Shown: positions 20,601 to 31,531, counted from the first letter of the stretch. The stretch: 38,882 bases of DNA from Haplomitrium mnioides (GCA_049999725.1 JBNGIS010009993.1:1-38882), one strand, 5' to 3'. The notes: generated by a model from the letters alone, not told the origin. Numbers and translations are program-made.

Positions 20601-20987
20601 ACACACTTCCTAGCTCACTTTGGGTTGAACTCACACTAGTGTCTCTCCTTGAACTCTTTACAAGAACTTATGGAATTCACAATTATACATACATATTCAC
20701 AGTCACATGTAACTTAGACTAGCATTTGCACACTTACATCGCAACTTAAGTCTATATATTTAAATGAGCAAACAACATTTTACTTAACATATACCCAACA
20801 CTTACTTTACTATTTTACAGAATACTTACAAAAGTTACAATGGAGAAGCATCTGTGCACAAGAGCTCCATCTACTATAATAAATTACTTCCTTATTTGGT
20901 CCCCAAACATCACTATTCACACAATGATTACAATTTGCACTAAAATTTGAAAAAAAAAACACATAACATAACAACCACTGTCTTACA

Positions 20988-21000
20988 TACTTCCCCTCTC
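20988..21000 (-). other. Polypurine tract of giant-LTR element
   Basis: The minus strand reads GAGAGGGGAAGTA immediately before TGTAAGAC, the start of the 3' LTR. It is 55 bases past the integrase stop. Confidence 0.85.
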
Positions 21001-21054
21001 AATTGTGAAGCGTCCCCGTGAACACTCCACTTACTGAGAATAACACTCCACTTA

Positions 21055-22179
21055 CTAAGAATAGTACTTCTTCAACCTCAAACCATTAATTCTGGTCCTT
21101 AACTTTTCCCCGGAAAGCGTAGTTAGTTCTAGGCTTCCATTAGTAAAGATAGTTATTACCTTAAAAGGTCCTTCCCACCTTGTATGCAACTTCCCTGGAA
21201 ACTTTTCATATCTTGAGTCGTACAGGAGTACTAGATCACCCTCTTTTATTATAATTGGCTTCATCTTATTGTCATAACTCTCCTTCCGATTGGCTTGTAC
21301 ACACTCGTTTTGCTCCAAAGCCATTCTCCTTGTCTCTTCTTATTTGATAATAGCTTCCTTCCGTTTAGTCACACTTTCCTCCAAGGTCCTCCGTTTTGAA
21401 CTTGCCACTTAGAAAGTAGGTATAGATAACTCAACAGACATTATTGTATGCATTCCATAAACAAGAAAATATAGAGTTTTCTTTGTAGATATCTTCTCTA
21501 TGGTCTTGTAGGCCCACAATGCTGCTTGTAACTTTAGGTCTTAGTTAATCTTATTGAATGTTTCCATCTTGTTAAGCAATCTACATAATATCCCATTGAC
21601 CCTCTGAGTGTGGCCATTAGCTTTTGGGTTGTATGGAGTAGTTTTACGATGTTTAATAAGATATTTCTCTATTAATGCTTCAATAATCTCATTGAGGAAG
21701 TGTGTCTCTCTATCGCTCACTAGCTCCAATGGGCAGCCAAAACAAGAAATAATATTGGAGAACAAAAACTTGGCCACCACCTCCGTAGTATCGTATTTAG
21801 TGGCTTCAGCTTCCACCCACTTAGTAGAATAGTCAGTTGTCACTAATATATATCTATTCTATCTTAATCTTGTAGGTGGTTGTATGAAACCAAAAAAATC
21901 TATGCCCCACTTTTCAAAAGGAGCAAGAGGTAGTATTGGAGTTAAAGGACAATGAGAAGAGGTAGTAGGCTTCCCCACTCTCGGGCAAGGATCACATGCA
22001 CATATAAAATTCATAGTATCTTTGTGCATGGTGGGCCACCAGTAGCGGGCTTCCAAAATCTTCTTAATAATATTACTCACCGCAAAGTGTCCCATTTCTA
22101 GATCTTCATGTAGAGCACATATAACAAGGTTTCGTTCTTCAACTTCCAAACAACGTCTAAGCACCCCGTCTGGTCCCAT
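21055..22179 (-). pseudogene. Integrase of giant-LTR element, catalytic Glu lost
   Basis: Three open pieces in order. 21859-22179: HEDLEMGHFAVSN and ARYWWPTM...CDPCPR form the HHCC zinc finger (second Cys pair CDPC), then WGIDFFGFI holds the first catalytic Asp (21898-21900). 21541-21843: TTDYSTKWVEAEAT, LVSDRETHFLN with the second Asp (21712-21714), and NGHTQRVNGILCRLL, where the Glu 35 residues further on is Gln (21604-21606). 21055-21324: EGDLVLLYDSRYEKFPGKLH, RWEGPFKV and NGLRLKKYY, the usual C-terminal end in Tat/Athila-like elements. Integrase would insert the element DNA; this copy is inactive by the Glu change and by breaks between pieces. Confidence 0.88.
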
Positions 22180-22394
22180 TTTATGTAATACTCCCTTGTA
22201 AATAACATATGGAGCAACCTTAGATATAGGAGTATACTTCTATAGGAAGACGCATCAACATCTACATAGAATAATCCTTCATCTGCAAAATAGTCATCTA
22301 GCCTCTTGGTGGATCCAAGTTCATTAAACCTCGATAAGAAATCTGCGTTAGCATGTGACTTCCCTAAACGTACTTGGACATCAAAATCAAACTC

Positions 22395-22844
22395 CTACAA
22401 CAATGTCACCCACCTTGCCAATCTCCCAAATAAACCAGGTTTATTAACAATAAACTTCAGTGCTTGGTGGTCTGTGTGACAGATGAAGGGATATCTTAGA
22501 AGGTAATGACAAAACTTTTGCGCCGAGTACACCATGGCTAAAGCCCCCCTCTCCATCGTATGGTAATTTTTCTCAGGGGCACTCAGTTGTCTACTAGCAT
22601 AATAAATAGGATGATCCCTCTTTTCCTCATCCTTTTGGCTTAAGACACTTCCGGCTGCAAAAGTCGAAGTGTCTACATAAACATGAAACTTTTTGGACCA
22701 GTCGGGCACTACCATAATGGGCACCTCTGTCATCTTTTTTTTAAGAACCTCAAATGCTTCTTGTGTCTCCAGACCCCACCACCACTCTTGTGCCTTCTTT
22801 AACAACTTGGTTAATGGAGCAACAATCCATGCACACTTATCCAC
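22395..22844 (-). pseudogene. RNase H of giant-LTR element
   Basis: One open piece of 149 residues. It begins with the RT-connection segment APLTKLLKK..EWWWG, then FHVYVDTSTFAAGSVLSQKD (first Asp), HPIYYASRQLSAPEKNYHT, MERGALAMVYSAQKF (Glu region; the usual E after R is G), and YPFICHTDHQALKFI (third Asp). It ends in GRLARWVTLL, where the linker to integrase begins. The reaction is removal of RNA from the RNA-DNA hybrid. Between this piece and the integrase (22180-22394) the linker is present in broken frames. Confidence 0.88.
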
Positions 22845-22847
22845 ATA

Positions 22848-23591
22848 TCATCTATAATAGCCCACACAACCTAGAAATGATCTAACCTCTTTAACTATTG
22901 TAGGTATTGGAATCAGTTGTATTTTCATTACCTTCTCTTCATCAACCGATATCCCAAATCTCAAAATCCAATGTCCTAGTAATATTCCTTCACTCATATC
23001 AAAATAGGATTTCTCTAGATGTAGACATATTCTGTACTCCTTACACTTCTGGAAACATAGTCGCAACTTGTCTTTGTGGGAAATTTGATCTGAATAAACA
23101 CAAAAATCATCAATAATAATCTCCATAAAAATTCTGAGATAGTCCTTGAAGGTCGTTGTCATCACCCGCTGAAACGTAGTTGGTGCATTACATAACCCAA
23201 ACAACATTACATTGTAAGCAAAAGTTCCCCAATCGGTGGTGAATGTGGTCTTGTTTCTATCTTTAGGAAATATGAGCACCTAGTTATACCATGAGAATCC
23301 ATCCATAAAGGAGTATCTGTCCTTTCCAACCATTATATCCAAGATACTGTCTATGAATAGTAGTGGGTGGTGATCTTTCTTGGTAACACTATTTAGCTTC
23401 CTATAATCTTGACAAGTTCTTAGCTTCTTATTCTTCTTATGAACTATGACTATAGGAGAGACCCATTTAGAGTGCTCCACTAGATAGATAAAACATGTGT
23501 CCAACAACTTTTGGACCTCCTCCTTGACAAGTAAAGAATATTCAGGATTTAATTTATATTGTGTCTGTCTTACGGAGACACATCCTTCCAT
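22848..23591 (-). pseudogene. Reverse transcriptase of giant-LTR element
   Basis: Two adjoining open pieces separated by one stop at 23280-23282. 23280-23591: VSPIVIVHKKNKKLRTCQDY, LNSVTKKDHHPLLFID and YSFMDGFSWYN, with the first catalytic Asp. 22848-23279: KTTFTTDWGTFAYNVMLFGL, CNAPTTFQRVM and EIIIDDFCVYSD, in which both catalytic Asp residues are kept (codons 23106-23111), then LLGHWILRFGI and VRSFLGCVGYYR. The single stop between WYN and VLIF stands where Gln is usual (CAG to TAG). This is the best preserved pol domain in the window: the polymerase residues are all present and only the stop breaks the frame. Confidence 0.9.
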
Positions 23592-23599
23592 CAGATGAA

Positions 23600-24165
23600 T
23601 TCTATGTTAACACACCGCTGGGTCTACCCCTTTAAGATCCATGTAGTGCAAGGCAAATATTACTAAATAATCCTTAAGTAGTTCAAAATACCCTATTAGC
23701 TCTTCACCTTCCAACTCTACTGACACCTTTAAAAGCTTGGGGTGCTCAACTATTCCCACGTTTATCTCCTTATATTGGCCATCCTTAACAATGCCTTCAT
23801 TACTTAACCTCTAATTCAGGTGGAGATGGTGGTATGATTGGGAGGTCTAGTATCTCCTCTAATTCTTCCATAGTATTATCATTTAGAGACAATTCATGCA
23901 CATTATCATTCATACTCCAAAAGTAGAAATTATAATTTGTTATTTCATTGGGAGTATCAAACATATTATGAGCAAGATCCTCATGAAGGTCTTGTGCCAA
24001 CTGGCTTAGATCCTCGGAGGGATCTTGTACTTCATCTATCCATTAAAATCCTGCCACTATTCTAACAGTGCCTTTACAAAGCTCTTCTCTCTCGTTCAAT
24101 TTCTCCTCGTCCTCGGAAGTATACTCAAAATCTTCTCAGCCATCTCAGCCCCATGACTCATGGGT
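23600..24165 (-). pseudogene. Protease-RT linker region of giant-LTR element
   Basis: Broken coding sequence between protease and RT. The open piece 23800-24000 is acidic (NDNVHELSLNDNTMEELEEI) and ends in a proline-rich LPIIPPSPPELEV. Its place and make-up fit the spacer that precedes RT in gypsy polyproteins. No further domain is recognised. Confidence 0.5.
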
Positions 24166-24169
24166 TCAT

Positions 24170-24470
24170 TTAAGGGCATGATGACCTTAGTGCCATGTCC
24201 AAATATAATTCTGCACGTCTCCAATCTATCACCACTCCCGCTCTGCAAAGCCATGGTCGTCCCAACAATAAGGGAAAAGTAGAAATGGTAGTAGGACAAA
24301 TAATCACATAATCAAGCTTAAAGATGATACCTCCTATCACTATAGGGAGTCCTCGGACCACTACTAGTAGATACACTCGTGTCTGATCAGCCATTCATAA
24401 TATTTTTGGAGTGGCCACCATCCATTGTACTCCTAGATCGTGCATGGTTTGGTCAATACTTTGGTAATAC
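24170..24470 (-). pseudogene. Protease of giant-LTR element
   Basis: The open piece 24170-24394 reads MADQTRVYLLVVVRGLPIVI, then FKLDYVIICPTTISTFPLLLGRPWLCRAG and VIDWRRAELYLD. The ADQ..V.P.G flap segment followed by LLGRPWL is the retropepsin C-terminal half as seen in Tat/Athila-like elements. The D(S/T)G active site should lie at about 24470-24520, where the sequence is damaged; I see a LGVQWMVATPKIL piece but no clean catalytic triplet. It would process the element polyprotein. Confidence 0.75.
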
Positions 24471-24479
24471 AACCTGCAA

Positions 24480-25165
24480 TCTCTACAGTAATCTACGATG
24501 CTCCCTTGTCCTCTGTGACATCCACACACATAGTGGCTACAGCAGGTAGTGAGCATCTCTTCCTTGCTTAGCTATTAGTCCTCTCAGATCTTGCTTGCAC
24601 TTGGGAGAAACCTTCATTAGTTGTCGGATCGTGATGTTGGCTTGTCTCTCTCTCACATCTCCCACTATATCATACTATTTTGTTGCCTCATCCACCACTG
24701 CACCTTCAAAGGGTGTATAGCCCCTTTCTTTTTCTAAAGGAGAGAAATTAAACTTTACTTCCTTTGCAGATCTCCCTTCACTTTTTTTGAAACTTCGTCG
24801 TTATCATCAACTGCCGGATATTCAAGGTCCCTTGGTCGGCCTACCTCAGCATAATACTTCTTTATCATAGTCCGGGTCCTTTTCCTTTGGAAGTCCTTCC
24901 AACTAGCGGTTGATTTTGTGCTTCCCAATTGAAGGTACAACTGATTTCTCCTTTTGAGATTCGTTTTTGGACCAACTTCTAGTTTTGACCTAAAATACAT
25001 CCTCAAGGTGTGACTCCACTATCACTTACCCCATAGTCATGGCATCTTCATCCTCCTCGAATACCTGCACATACTTCATAGTGCGTATGGGGTTAACAGG
25101 AGGACTAGTGCATTGCAACTTGACATGCCCAACCCCCTTAGAGTTGCTACATATTGGGATCATCC
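24480..25165 (-). pseudogene. Decayed gag-protease spacer of giant-LTR element
   Basis: Coding-like but heavily interrupted. One open piece (24755-25006) is basic, with RKRTRTMIKKYYAEVGRPRD. Nothing in it is diagnostic. It separates the last zinc knuckle from the protease. Confidence 0.4.
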
Positions 25166-25455
25166 CCACTTAGGCCTTAGGATTGGGGCATCTATTGGCA
25201 AAATGGTCAGATTTGCCATAGTTATAACAAACCCTCTTGACTTGGGCATTTTTCTTCATCACCGGTTGGTAGACTGTACGTGGTACCCATAGTGGTGGTG
25301 GCGTATTGTCATATTGAGTGGTCCCATTGGTCCCTTTGTATACATAGACAAAGTCTGTGGGATTTAAGGTGGTAGGCGCTTCACTGGAGCTCGAGATTAC
25401 CATATATAACTCTTTAGGGTCCTAGATCTATGCAGTAGGGAAAGTCATAGTCTGG

Positions 25456-25460
25456 TTATC
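25456..25460. repeat. Target-site duplication TTATC (left)
   Basis: Identical to 25900-25904 on the other side of the solo LTR. Confidence 0.92.
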
Positions 25461-25899
25461 TGTAATAATACAAGCATAAGATTGTGCTATTTAGAAGAAA
25501 ATAGAGAGTAGTGAAGGAAGTGGTAGTGAGTCACAATAAAGGTTAAGATTAGATTACTTACCTTTGAAGTCACTTTTGGTGGAGAGTCACTTTTAGGTTA
25601 CTTTCATTTGAAGTCACTTTTGGTAGAGAGTCACTTTTAGGGCTGAAATGAGAAGTGACTTATAAGTGAAGAAAGAGGGATGACACCCTCTTCTCTTGTA
25701 TAAATATCAGGGCTTCTTGGCCCCACTTCTCATTCTGGAGCTCCTCTCAATTTGGTTTGGCTCTTTGGTTGTTTGGCTTTGGCTAGCACTCTTGGCTTTG
25801 GTTTGCTTATTAGCCTTGAGTTGTGTAACTCTTTAGAATTGTCTTGAAGTATTACTTATTTGGAAGTCGGTCTTTGAGTTCTCTTTGAGTTCTTTTACA
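25461..25899 (+). mobile_element. Solo LTR of the chromovirus family
   Basis: 439 bp, TGTAATAATACAAG at the start and TTTTACA at the end, homologous to the LTRs at 13309 and 33113, flanked by a perfect TTATC duplication at 25456-25460 and 25900-25904. No internal sequence is present, so a full element inserted into the gag of the giant-LTR element and then recombined between its LTRs. It is on the opposite strand to its host gag. Confidence 0.93.
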
Positions 25900-25904
25900 T
25901 TATC
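25900..25904. repeat. Target-site duplication TTATC (right)
   Basis: Second copy of the 5-bp duplication around the solo LTR. Confidence 0.92.
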
Positions 25905-26810
25905 CCTCTTTGCTTTGAAGTTGGTGAGAGTTCTGCAGGTCTAAATGGTATGCCCGACCTTCCTACAATAGGAACAATAGGTTGTTGATTCTACCTTGGG
26001 ACATACATCAACTGCATAACCTTCCTCCTTACATTTGGAACACCATACCCAAGATCTATGAGGAGTATACTCTTTACTCTTGTTTCTTGATTTAGCCATC
26101 TTCACTTCTAGTTGAGTGAACTACTTTCTAAGCTCTTCCACGGGGTGAGGCTTCTCCTTCCCTTTCTTATCTCGATATCTTGAAGATGAATCGTTGTCAG
26201 ACTCCAACTTGGTTGACGAACGACTTTTTGTAGTTGAAGACATCATACTTACAAACTCTGTATCTTCACTACTCTCTTCTTCCTTCTGGTTCCTCTTCTT
26301 TTTGTGCTTATTTGATCTTGTATTCCTCTTCAATGAGGCCTCATATGTCTCTACTGCCTCCACCACCTCTTCAAAGGTTCTTGGCTTTGCCAACTTATAG
26401 TATCTATAGGTCTTCGTGGGCAATCATTTGAGATTCATTTCCACCTGCATGAGAGGGGCTGGTTGTGGATTGATCTTTGGGATTGAGGTCTTCATCTCTT
26501 AGGTGTAGCATCGTAGGCTTTTCTTCTTCTTCTTCTTCATTTTAATGAAATCCGCCATCACCTTAGATTCATGTCCTGAATCTATGAATCTTGCCAACAA
26601 CGTTGCTCTTAAGGTTGGATAAGTTAGTGTGACGGCTACATCTGCAGAGTTATACCACTTCTGAGCTAATCCCGTGAATAAGCTAGGTAATATTTTAAGC
26701 CTCTCTAGAGGGGTTTCTTCATCATTAGCTATGGTGGCTGCTTCAAAGCCATCTAGAAATTCCTCCACTTTATCACTGCCACCTTTCCCGTTATAAAGTT
26801 TGTACCACAC

Positions 26811-27805
26811 TCGGTTACAACTAGGCGCCTACATTGTGACACTTCCGAATGCGTGAGGCTGTATAACTGGGAAAAAAGACATTGTTGGATTCTCTGTGAG
26901 TTCAAATTTCTAGAACTCACGAGCAAAACTACTACTGCCGAGCAAGAAAGTGTCAAACTCTTCGTCTTTGTATTCTTCACTGAACAAATTCCCCAAATAG
27001 TTATCCTCATTCCACCAATAATTTTCCTCTATAAAGGATTTTGCTTCTCACTCTGGGGTATTGTGGCCAGGATATGGAAAAGTAGTAGGTATGGGGGATT
27101 GAGGAAATGAAGGTAAACCCCAACCAGAAAACAATGTCTAACTAGGAGGACTTAGAAGAGTGCCCTCCTCTTGCTGTTCTCTTGGTCCTCTATTTTGTTC
27201 TTGTTGTGATTTCTTCAACCTCTCCTCATTTTCCCTTTCTTGCCTTGTTTTTTTACATCTCTCTCTGCTCTTTTGTCGGAGGCATCATCACTCGAACTTC
27301 TTGATCTTGAGGGCATATGTTGCAAAGGCTCACCCTACGCACAACTATATCTCCTTAGTATTACTTTTCACTCATGCAACTTTATCTCACAAGAAAGCAC
27401 CTCCGCAACTCCACTTCAGAAATTTGAAATTGTGAAAATTGCTTCCTCTAATGTTTGAATCTCAAGCATGCAAAGACGTACACACAAGTAGTAAGTGTTG
27501 TATATTAATTTTTGCTCTTCACTCTTCTGTCCACGCTATTACTTTATTGGCTCCATGTAGTCAATTAATTTTGTCCACAAAAGAGGATTTTTCCACAAAT
27601 AAAGAACTTGGTACGCTAAGTTAATAAAACAAGGGTAATAGTTCAAAGTTGAAAAAAAAACTCTTCACTCCAATAACTATGGGAACCACTAGTAAACTCC
27701 CTTGGTGTTACACTTACCACTTTAACAACAATAAAAAAAAATTGTACAAAACACATACAAAGACTTATACATAGAAAAATTTTCAAAAACACTCCCTCAC
27801 TTGAG
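26811..27805 (-). other. 5' leader of giant-LTR element
   Basis: About 1 kb between primer site and the first recognisable gag residues, read on the minus strand. It contains pieces that could be the gag N-terminus in other frames (around 26820-26900) but no known motif. The short plus-strand open frames at 27160-27624 show no family resemblance. Confidence 0.5.
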
Positions 27806-27823
27806 TCCCCTACAACAATGCCA
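27806..27823 (-). other. Primer binding site, Asp-tRNA type, decayed
   Basis: The minus strand reads TGGCATTGTTGTAGGGGA nine bases from the 5' LTR end. The usual Asp-tRNA complement in plant gypsy elements is TGGCGCCGTTGCCGGGGA; 13 of 18 positions agree and four of the five changes are C-to-T or G-to-A. This supports an Athila/Tat-like origin. Confidence 0.7.
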
Positions 27824-28914
27824 AAAATCTCATGTAATACGGTGGTATCACTCCTATCGTCTAGAAGTGACCAAACTAGAGGTCAAACCACTAGAAAACG
27901 AGGAGGGAAAGTGTTTTTCTTATGTATTTAACAACTTATACACATTTTGACTTAAATTGGCTTATTTAGACTTTGCCAAACCAAAGTGAGTAATTCTTCT
28001 AACACCAAAAGGCTGAGAATTCTATCCTTGTGAACTCTTAAAAAAGGTTATCCACTTCCATACTTCTTATGAAAGCTGGATGAATTTTCCTTAATACTTA
28101 ACATTGACACGCTAACCAAAGGAGATCAAATCTTTATGTTGTGACATGTTAGTCTTCCTCAAGGACCAACCTAAAAGGAGAATTAAGAGCCTAACTAGAT
28201 CAAATCCACGGCTTGGCTCAGAAATCTTTGGCCCTCTCAAATCCTAGCTCAACCCGTAGATTCAAGATACATTCTCTTGAAATTTCTAAGGGACCAAGAA
28301 TTATTGTCAGTCTAACAATCCTCAACAAATTAAAAATCCAAACAGAACAGGACTCAAACACCCCTACCACACATTGCTTAAGATTCAAATTCCCGCTAAC
28401 CTATCAATAAAGAATCAAAGAAATCTATGAGATCAAGCTACACTTGCAAGATTACACCATCTCACTAGTAACTCATCAAGGATCATCAACGCAAATTGAA
28501 ATACACTCAAGATCAAATCTACTGCTAGTCTTTTTCTCAATGTGCTCTATATGCTGAAAATGTATTCATGATGATGATAAAAAAAAACCATCCAACGCGG
28601 AGTTATACCCCCACACGGGAACACTCCACCTTGTCAGGTGGCAACTGCCACAACTACTACTAACTGCCACAACAACCACTAATACTAACAAAATTTCTTG
28701 CTAACATCCACTTCTCTAAATGAACTACAATGATATATATACAAAAACTAGATTACTATAGGCACAAACAAAATTGCGATAGAATCTAGCTAACCCATCA
28801 TCCTCTTCGACCTAACTCTACTACTAGAGTCTTGTCCTCCTCGTGTCCCTACCGTCACTTGCCAAAACACTAGAGGATCCACAAAGTAGCCACCAAAGTT
28901 GGGATATCAACTCA

Positions 28915-29742
28915 TTAACTCTCCACATATGGTCTAGCTGGATCGCCCCCCTCAAATGTCTCAATAGGAGTGGCATCTTGTGACACTCCACCACTCTCTA
29001 GTCCACTCCTTCTCTCATCAAACGCTGGAAATGACCATGTCGATGTCATCCTTGTGCTCCCAAGAGTAGGTGGAGAGGTCACCATATCCTCCATAATATC
29101 CTCACGTGGTATAGGAGGTGTATGTGTCTCCGCTCTTGGTGTGGATAAAGTAGGTGACGTAACTACCAAATGTGTCACCCTCGGAGGAATGGCCATATAA
29201 GATCTAATCCTATCCATCTCCCTCCTCTCCACCTCCTCAAACAAACCAACATTATGCAATATGTGGTAAACAATTGGCCCCACACAACTAGTCTGACTCC
29301 TCATGGCAAACATCCTCAAAACAACATTGCAAAACAAGGACGCCCATCGATAGCGAGTCCCTCCAGCACCTCTATAAAACATGAGTAGAAACCTCCTCGA
29401 AATATAAGACCCCTTCTCAGGAGTCACAAGAGCTGCCCATGTGGATGCTACCCGTCGCAGCCCATGATTTCATACATCTCTCACCATCCACCCATCCTTA
29501 TAACCAACAACACCAGGCACCATCAAAGGAAGTATGTCCTCCTTCCTCGCTAACATAAGCTCATTCTGTCCATTACTCAAGAGCTTATACACACTATGAA
29601 TGAGAGTAGAGGTGATGTCAAAGGTCTTCCCTTGCACAGTCACCTCATGACCCTTGAGTCCCTCCATGAACTCCACCACCATAGCCAAAGAAAACATCTG
29701 CCACGACATCTCAAACAAGCCCAAGAGCCCTATCCTCTCCAT
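28915..29742 (-). pseudogene. LTR-borne protein remnant, 5' LTR copy
   Basis: Two open pieces in order on the minus strand. 29470-29742: MERIGLLGLFEMSWQMFSLA, VVEFMEGLKGHEVTVQGKTF, DITSTLIHSVYKLLSNGQNE and VPGVVGYKDGWMVRDV. 28915-29427, 170 residues: KGSYISRRFLLMFYRGAGGT, RYRWASLFCNVVLRMFAMRS, GPIVYHILHNVGLFEEVE, IRSYMAIPPRV, then the proline/threonine-rich and acidic end. This copy keeps the middle part open that is broken in the other LTR. Similarity between the copies at protein level, in a region that is otherwise drifting, suggests it was coding before insertion. Function and family uncertain; weak resemblance to Transposase_32-like repeat proteins. Confidence 0.5.
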
Positions 29743-29829
29743 TTATGTCAAAAGAGTTGTAGAAACAACACTTTGCAGAAAGGCAACCCCATACACACAA
29801 TAGCCACACTTCTGCACTGTGAAAAATAC

Positions 29830-31140
29830 TCTACAACCTTGAAACGCCTCTGAGCTTCCATCCACTAGGGACCTCAAAATGTCTGCCCACGGAAACACCT
29901 CCAAGCTCCAAAGAATGCACCTACAATTGTTACACTACCGAATGGAATCTTCCCGAATGCTAAACCACCGAATACCAAAAAGCACACCTCTGAATGCAGA
30001 ACTTACGAAACTACTTGCCACCAACTACTAAACAACGCACCTCCAAAATACAAATAGAATGCAACAAAATTTCCTAATACTGCACTTTTGAAAGAACACC
30101 TCCAAAACACAAATGCCGCACTACCAAAAGACGCAAACAATGCACCTCGGAAACCTGTCGAGATCCGAGAAAGTCTTCCAAAAAAACTATGAACTTTTGA
30201 ACTCCAAGAGCACTTCCAAATCGCGAACAAAAAACCTCCAAAATTTGAACAAAAGCCGCAGATCTTTCGGGTGACTAACCTCTGAGACAAACCCTCGAGA
30301 ATGCGGTTCTTCGAGTTCTGAAAGCACACTTCCGAACCACCTCCAAAATACAACAAACAACACACCTCCAAAAACCCTCCTACTATCAAGTCCGCTTCGA
30401 AACCTCGGAGTTTTGGACTTCCAAAAATATGATCCTTTGTAAACGCACCTCCAAAAACAAACCTCTAAGTCCCCATCAAAACCCCTCTGAAAACCTGCCA
30501 ACATACTTCCAAGTCGCAAAGATTACACCTTTGAAATCAAAGACCTTCACAGACGCACCACTGAGTATCAAGCCTTTGAGATCTGTGACCGCCTTTCGAG
30601 AAAAATGCGTTGAATTTTGACTTACAAGAAAACCTCCAAACATTTGCAGTGTATTTAGGCTCCTTTGATTCACTGCCCGATGTACCTCCGAAAATCCTTT
30701 TGTCGACTCTGCTTTGAAATCTGCACCTCTGAGCTCCAAAATGCTAATGACAAACCTTCAAAGCACAATCACTCTACACTCCGATAAATACCTCATCGAG
30801 AAGCACTTTTGAGCTCCGAAATTCTGAAAAGATGTCTCTAACCATAAACAATGGCACCTCTGAAATCGAATCTCGAATAGATGTTCTCCAATTTTCAAAA
30901 TGCTTCACCTCCGCATAGTGCACTTCCTAAGCTCAATGTCGTACTCAAAATGTTGCACCTCTGAGTGCACACCCGAAGAACCTCCTTGTTCGTGAACAAC
31001 GCACCTCCAAAACCCAAATACCAAACACAGTGCCTCCAAGTAACACACCTCCAAAAATGAACGCTAAATCTGCAAAATATATGGAACCCTAAAACAGACC
31101 TATGAGATACACCTGAAATGCAACTCCAAAAATGTTTGCA
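29830..31140 (-). repeat. Field of short CCTCCRAAA-type repeats, 5' LTR
   Basis: Counterpart of 19290-20600. The motif copies align one to one with the other LTR, so the field was already present when the element inserted. Many copies read CTCCAAAA here where the other LTR has CTCCGAAA and the reverse, as expected from CpG decay. Confidence 0.75.
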
Positions 31141-31526
31141 CACTTTCCAGCTCACTCCGGATTGAACTCACACTAGTGTCTCTTCTTGAACTTGTTACAA
31201 GAACTTAGGGAATTCATAATTATACATACATATTCATAGTCACATGTAGCTCAGACTAGCACTTACACACTTGCATCACAACTTAAGTCTATTCATTTAA
31301 ATGAGAAAACAACATTTTACTTAATATCTACCCAACATTTACTTTACTATTTTACAGAATATTTACAAAATTTGCAATGGAAAAGCACATGTGCACAAGA
31401 GCTCCATCCACTATGATAAATTACTTCTTTATTTGGTTCTCAAACATCACAATTCACACAATGATAACAATTTACACCAAAATTTATAAAAAAAAACATA
31501 TACAACATAACAACTTCTGTCTTACA

Positions 31527-31531
31527 ACAAG
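31527..31531. repeat. Target-site duplication ACAAG (right)
   Basis: Identical to 16341-16345. Confidence 0.92.

Larger units (their letters stand above)
16346..20987 (-). repeat. 3' LTR of giant-LTR element (4642 bp)
   Basis: Homologous to 27833-31526 along its length, except for about 870 bp (roughly 17390-18262) and about 75 bp (roughly 19130-19208) present only here. It contains, in element orientation, an AT-rich 5' end (20640-20987), a field of short CCTCCRAAA repeats (19290-20600), an open-frame remnant (about 17600-19271), a CT/GA microsatellite (17551-17606) and a 1.2-kb 3' end. Plant LTRs this long are rare outside a few gypsy lineages. Confidence 0.92.
25170..26810 (-). pseudogene. 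gag of giant-LTR element, with three zinc knuckles
   Basis: The minus-strand order is: 26499-26810, gag core with KVEEFLDGFEAATI, LKILPSLFTGLAQKWYNS and LRATLLARFIDSG; 26121-26423, LAKPRTFEEVVEAVETYEAS and then a long Lys/Ser/Glu-rich segment; then a knuckle CSKCKEEGYAVDVC (about 26003-26047; His changed to Tyr), a second CSYCRKVGHTI.TC (about 25935-25990; CCHC spacing kept, one stop inside), and after the solo LTR a third CYNYGKSDHFANRC (about 25185-25232; second Cys changed to Tyr). Removing the solo LTR and one 5-bp duplication rejoins the frame. Gag would package element RNA. The start codon is not clear. Confidence 0.82.
16346..31526 (-). mobile_element. Ty3/gypsy element with giant LTRs (OTA-like)
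   Basis: 15,181 bp on the minus strand, nested in the chromovirus. The ends of both LTRs are TG...CA (minus strand TGTAAGAC ... TACA). The target duplication is a perfect ACAAG. A primer site like that for Asp tRNA sits 9 bases inside the 5' LTR and a purine tract directly abuts the 3' LTR. Internal genes on the minus strand: gag with zinc knuckles, protease, RT, RNase H, integrase. The primer site and the LLGRPWL protease and NGLRLKKYY integrase ends point to the Ogre/Tat/Athila side of gypsy; clade choice is inference. No envelope-like gene lies between integrase and 3' LTR. Over about 285 compared bases the LTRs differ at about 30 positions, so the insertion is old. Confidence 0.92.
27833..31526 (-). 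repeat. 5' LTR of giant-LTR element (3694 bp, deleted)
   Basis: The same sequence as 16346-20987 but shorter by about 950 bp. The larger loss is at about 28872-28882, where sequence equal to left-LTR position about 17390 joins sequence equal to about 18262; a smaller loss of about 75 bp lies at about 29740. Ends are TACA next to the primer site and TGTAAGA next to the ACAAG duplication (minus strand). Confidence 0.92.

Noticed and set aside
21000-21055. Envelope-like gene between integrase and 3' LTR of the giant-LTR element
   Set aside because: Only 54 bases separate the integrase stop from the purine tract, so no such gene is present.
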